NCBI RefSeq assembly: GCF_006334915.2
Contig: NZ_VDMA02000016.1
Coordinates: 124,001 to 188,000, forward strand
Length of the DNA: 64,000 nt
Source of the DNA: Microbispora catharanthi
GTDB lineage: Bacteria; Actinomycetota; Actinomycetes; Streptosporangiales; Streptosporangiaceae
Direction of reading: 5' to 3'
Both the position numbers and the translations under genes were made by a program. Of the stretch, positions 62,681 to 64,000 are shown piece by piece (position 1 is the first letter of the stretch; each line of letters opens with the position of its first letter). The notes below the pieces were generated by a model. It was not told the DNA's origin, ran no database searches, and saw only the letters and a list, made by a program, of their open reading frames with translations.

Positions 62681-63738
62681 CGGGGCCTGCCCAGCTCGGC
62701 CCGGAACAGCCGCCGCACGTTGCCACCGAGGATCTTCAGGATGTCGTCGGCGGGCAGGCCGCGCCGCAGCAGGGCCTCGGTGACCAGGGGCAGCCCGCGT
62801 GGCCCGTCCAGCCCGGGCAGGGCGGCGCCGGGGTCGATCCCGTCGAAGCCGAAGTCCTCACAGCACGGGGGAGTGACGTCGTGCAGCACCTCGCGGACGA
62901 AGTCGGGCCCCAGTCCCACGTGGTCGATCCCGGCGACGTCCGCGACGTGTTCGATGTGGTCCACCAGCCGGTCCACGGTGTGGCCGGCGGAGTCCTCGGC
63001 GAGGAAGACGGGGAAGAAGTTGACGCAGACGACCCCGCCGGTGGCGGCGACGCCGCGGATCTGGTCGTCGGTGAGGTTGCGGTGGTGGTCGCGCAGGGCG
63101 CGCGCGGACGAATGCGTCGCCATCACCGGGCGGCCGGCCAGCTCCAGCACGTGCTCGACCCCGCGTGCGCCCAGGTGGGAGACGTCGAAGATCATGCCGA
63201 GCCGCTCCATCTCGCGTACGGCCGCCACCCCGGCATGGGTCAGCCGGCCACCGGTGGCGTCCTCGCCGCTGCCGTCCGCCAGCGGCGTGCGCCCCCAGTG
63301 GGCGATCGAGGCGACGCGTACGCCGAGCCGGTGCAGGGTGGGCAGCAGTTCGACGGAGGAGTCCAGGCCGGGCATGCTCTCCAGCGCCAGGACCAGGGCG
63401 ATCACGCCGTCGTCGAGCGCCCGGTCGACCTGCGCGCCGTCCAGGCACAGCCGTACGGCGTCCGCGTTGCCCTCGGCCAGGGTGTGCGCGCACTCGATCA
63501 TGCGAAGGGTCTGGCGCAGCGCGCCCTCCGGGCGGTAGCGGTCGTCGACGAAGACCGGCAGCACCTGGAGGTCGACTCCGCCGTCCCGCAGCTGGGGCAG
63601 CCACCGTTCCCGGAAGAACTCCGCCCACCGGGCCGGCGGGCGTTCGGCGACCGCCATCAGCAGGTCGTTGTGCGTGTCCGCGACGACCGCGCGGTGGTGG
63701 AGGCGCTGGTGGGGATGCTGGTGGAGTTCGACTGACAC
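62677..63738 (-). CDS. M19 family membrane dipeptidase
   Basis: The 353-residue renal-dipeptidase-like zinc enzyme has AVVADTHNDL (first metal ligands HxD), ALVLALESM (bridging Glu), IFDVSHLG and PVMATHSSARAL (histidines), and IDHVGLGPDF near the end. M19 enzymes cleave dipeptides, including those with a C-terminal D-amino acid, and can process peptidoglycan-derived D-Ala-D-Ala-like substrates. GTG 63738 lies exactly 7 nt after TACCGT (63751-63746), consistent with leaderless start; a longer frame to 63912 crosses the divergent promoter. It heads the four-gene operon. Confidence 0.9.
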   Translation of the reverse strand: MSVELHQHPHQRLHHRAVVADTHNDLLMAVAERPPARWAEFFRERWLPQLRDGGVDLQVLPVFVDDRYRPEGALRQTLRMIECAHTLAEGNADAVRLCLDGAQVDRALDDGVIALVLALESMPGLDSSVELLPTLHRLGVRVASIAHWGRTPLADGSGEDATGGRLTHAGVAAVREMERLGMIFDVSHLGARGVEHVLELAGRPVMATHSSARALRDHHRNLTDDQIRGVAATGGVVCVNFFPVFLAEDSAGHTVDRLVDHIEHVADVAGIDHVGLGPDFVREVLHDVTPPCCEDFGFDGIDPGAALPGLDGPRGLPLVTEALLRRGLPADDILKILGGNVRRLFRAELGRPR

Positions 63739-63832
63739 GCCGCTGACGGTACGGCAGGGAGGGAGCGGGTTAGTTCGTGCGGTCTCACCAAAGACCGGCG
63801 TGATGTTCGTCCGTTCGCACAAAGGCCTCACA

Positions 63833-63864
63833 TTACTTTGTAAAGGCAGTCCACTGAATAAGCT
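63833..63864 (+). promoter_or_regulatory. Promoter and TTAC-N3-GTAA palindrome upstream of the YigZ-like gene
   Basis: TTACTTTGTAAAGG (63833-63846) closely matches the palindrome in front of the TetR gene at 47.3 kb (13 of 14). TTGTAA and TAAGCT (63859-63864) could be the -35 and -10, with GTG 63871 six bases after the latter. Confidence 0.5.
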
Positions 63865-63870
63865 GACCTC

Positions 63871-64000
63871 GTGGCAGCGCCGTACCGGACGATCAGGGGC
63901 ATCGTCGAGCACGAGATCGAGATCCGCCGTTCGCGCTTCGTCTGCGCGCTCGCCCCTGCGGCCACGGAGGAGGCCGCGCGGGAGTTCGTCGCCGAGCGCA
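63871..64000 (+). CDS. YigZ/IMPACT family protein (partial at right edge)
   Basis: Forty-three codons are visible, reading VAAPYRTIRGIVEHEIEIRR then SRFVCALAPAATEEAAREFV. This is the start of YigZ/UPF0029-type proteins, which are related to eukaryotic IMPACT and often next to peptidase genes. GTG 63871 follows TAAGCT by six bases with no ribosome-binding site. Truncated by the window. Confidence 0.8.
   Translation, partial: MAAPYRTIRGIVEHEIEIRRSRFVCALAPAATEEAAREFVAER

Noticed and set aside
62677-63912. N-terminal extension of the M19 dipeptidase to 63912
   Set aside because: The extension has no homology to the family, overlaps the divergent YigZ promoter, and GTG 63738 has a -10 exactly seven bases upstream.

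Overview
This is a very GC-rich window with the codon bias, GTG starts and gene families of a filamentous actinomycete. The mix suggests the Streptosporangiales: BTAD/AfsR regulator, GarA and FtsR homologues, DUF5999, DUF3311 plus an MctP-like symporter, ThyX, and a region-1.1-containing sigma-70 paralogue. The family assignment is inference. No rRNA, tRNA, insertion sequence or CRISPR array was recognised.

Layout. 1-6.6 kb: the 5' part of a BTAD/AfsR-type ATPase regulator, a TRZ/ATZ-type amidohydrolase, a DUF3311 + solute:sodium symporter operon, and a DUF1697 protein. 6.6-12.5 kb: an ABC-F ATPase, then a two-gene module (a two-TM protein overlapping a P-loop/TPR receptor-like ATPase) whose products share a short QAGRDI-like motif, then a NUDIX hydrolase. 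12.5-20.2 kb: a CocE/NonD hydrolase, a fused anthranilate synthase (TrpEG) behind a textbook tryptophan attenuator, a degenerate FluG-like amidohydrolase, an NTF2-like protein divergent from a zinc-ribbon TetR, and thyX. 20.2-30.3 kb: metabolic genes (Asp-box protein, flavohemoprotein-like protein, a GATase lacking its cysteine, an esterase, fatty-acid enzymes, a methyltransferase) and a two-component system. 30.3-35.2 kb: a compact RiPP cluster (double-glycine precursor, MvdD-like ATP-grasp ligase, PpiC-related maturation protein, single-span membrane protein, C39-peptidase ABC exporter) flanked by 41-bp imperfect direct repeats. 35.2-45 kb: conserved actinobacterial housekeeping order (CDP-alcohol phosphatidyltransferase, ManC-like fusion, garA, ftsR, DUF151 nuclease, MerR, tandem glycine riboswitch, gcvP). 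45-54 kb: small proteins, a TetR, a primary-type sigma factor and menE/menB/menD. 54-64 kb: DedA, DUF1203, a serine hydrolase with a PucR regulator, an SRPBCC-ArsR-SRPBCC operon with clear palindromic operators, and a four-gene overlapping minus-strand operon (M19 dipeptidase, M20 deacylase, GNAT, enolase-superfamily racemase) matching the D- to L-amino-acid N-succinylation pathway. The window ends inside a YigZ-family gene.

The most unusual systems are the candidate NLR-like effector/receptor pair at 8.36-11.88 kb, the ATP-grasp RiPP cluster bracketed by direct repeats, the apparently leaderless trp leader peptide with a complete 1:2 / 2:3 / 3:4 attenuator, and the D-amino-acid salvage operon. 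Many genes begin 6-8 nt after a TANNNT hexamer, so leaderless transcription appears widespread.
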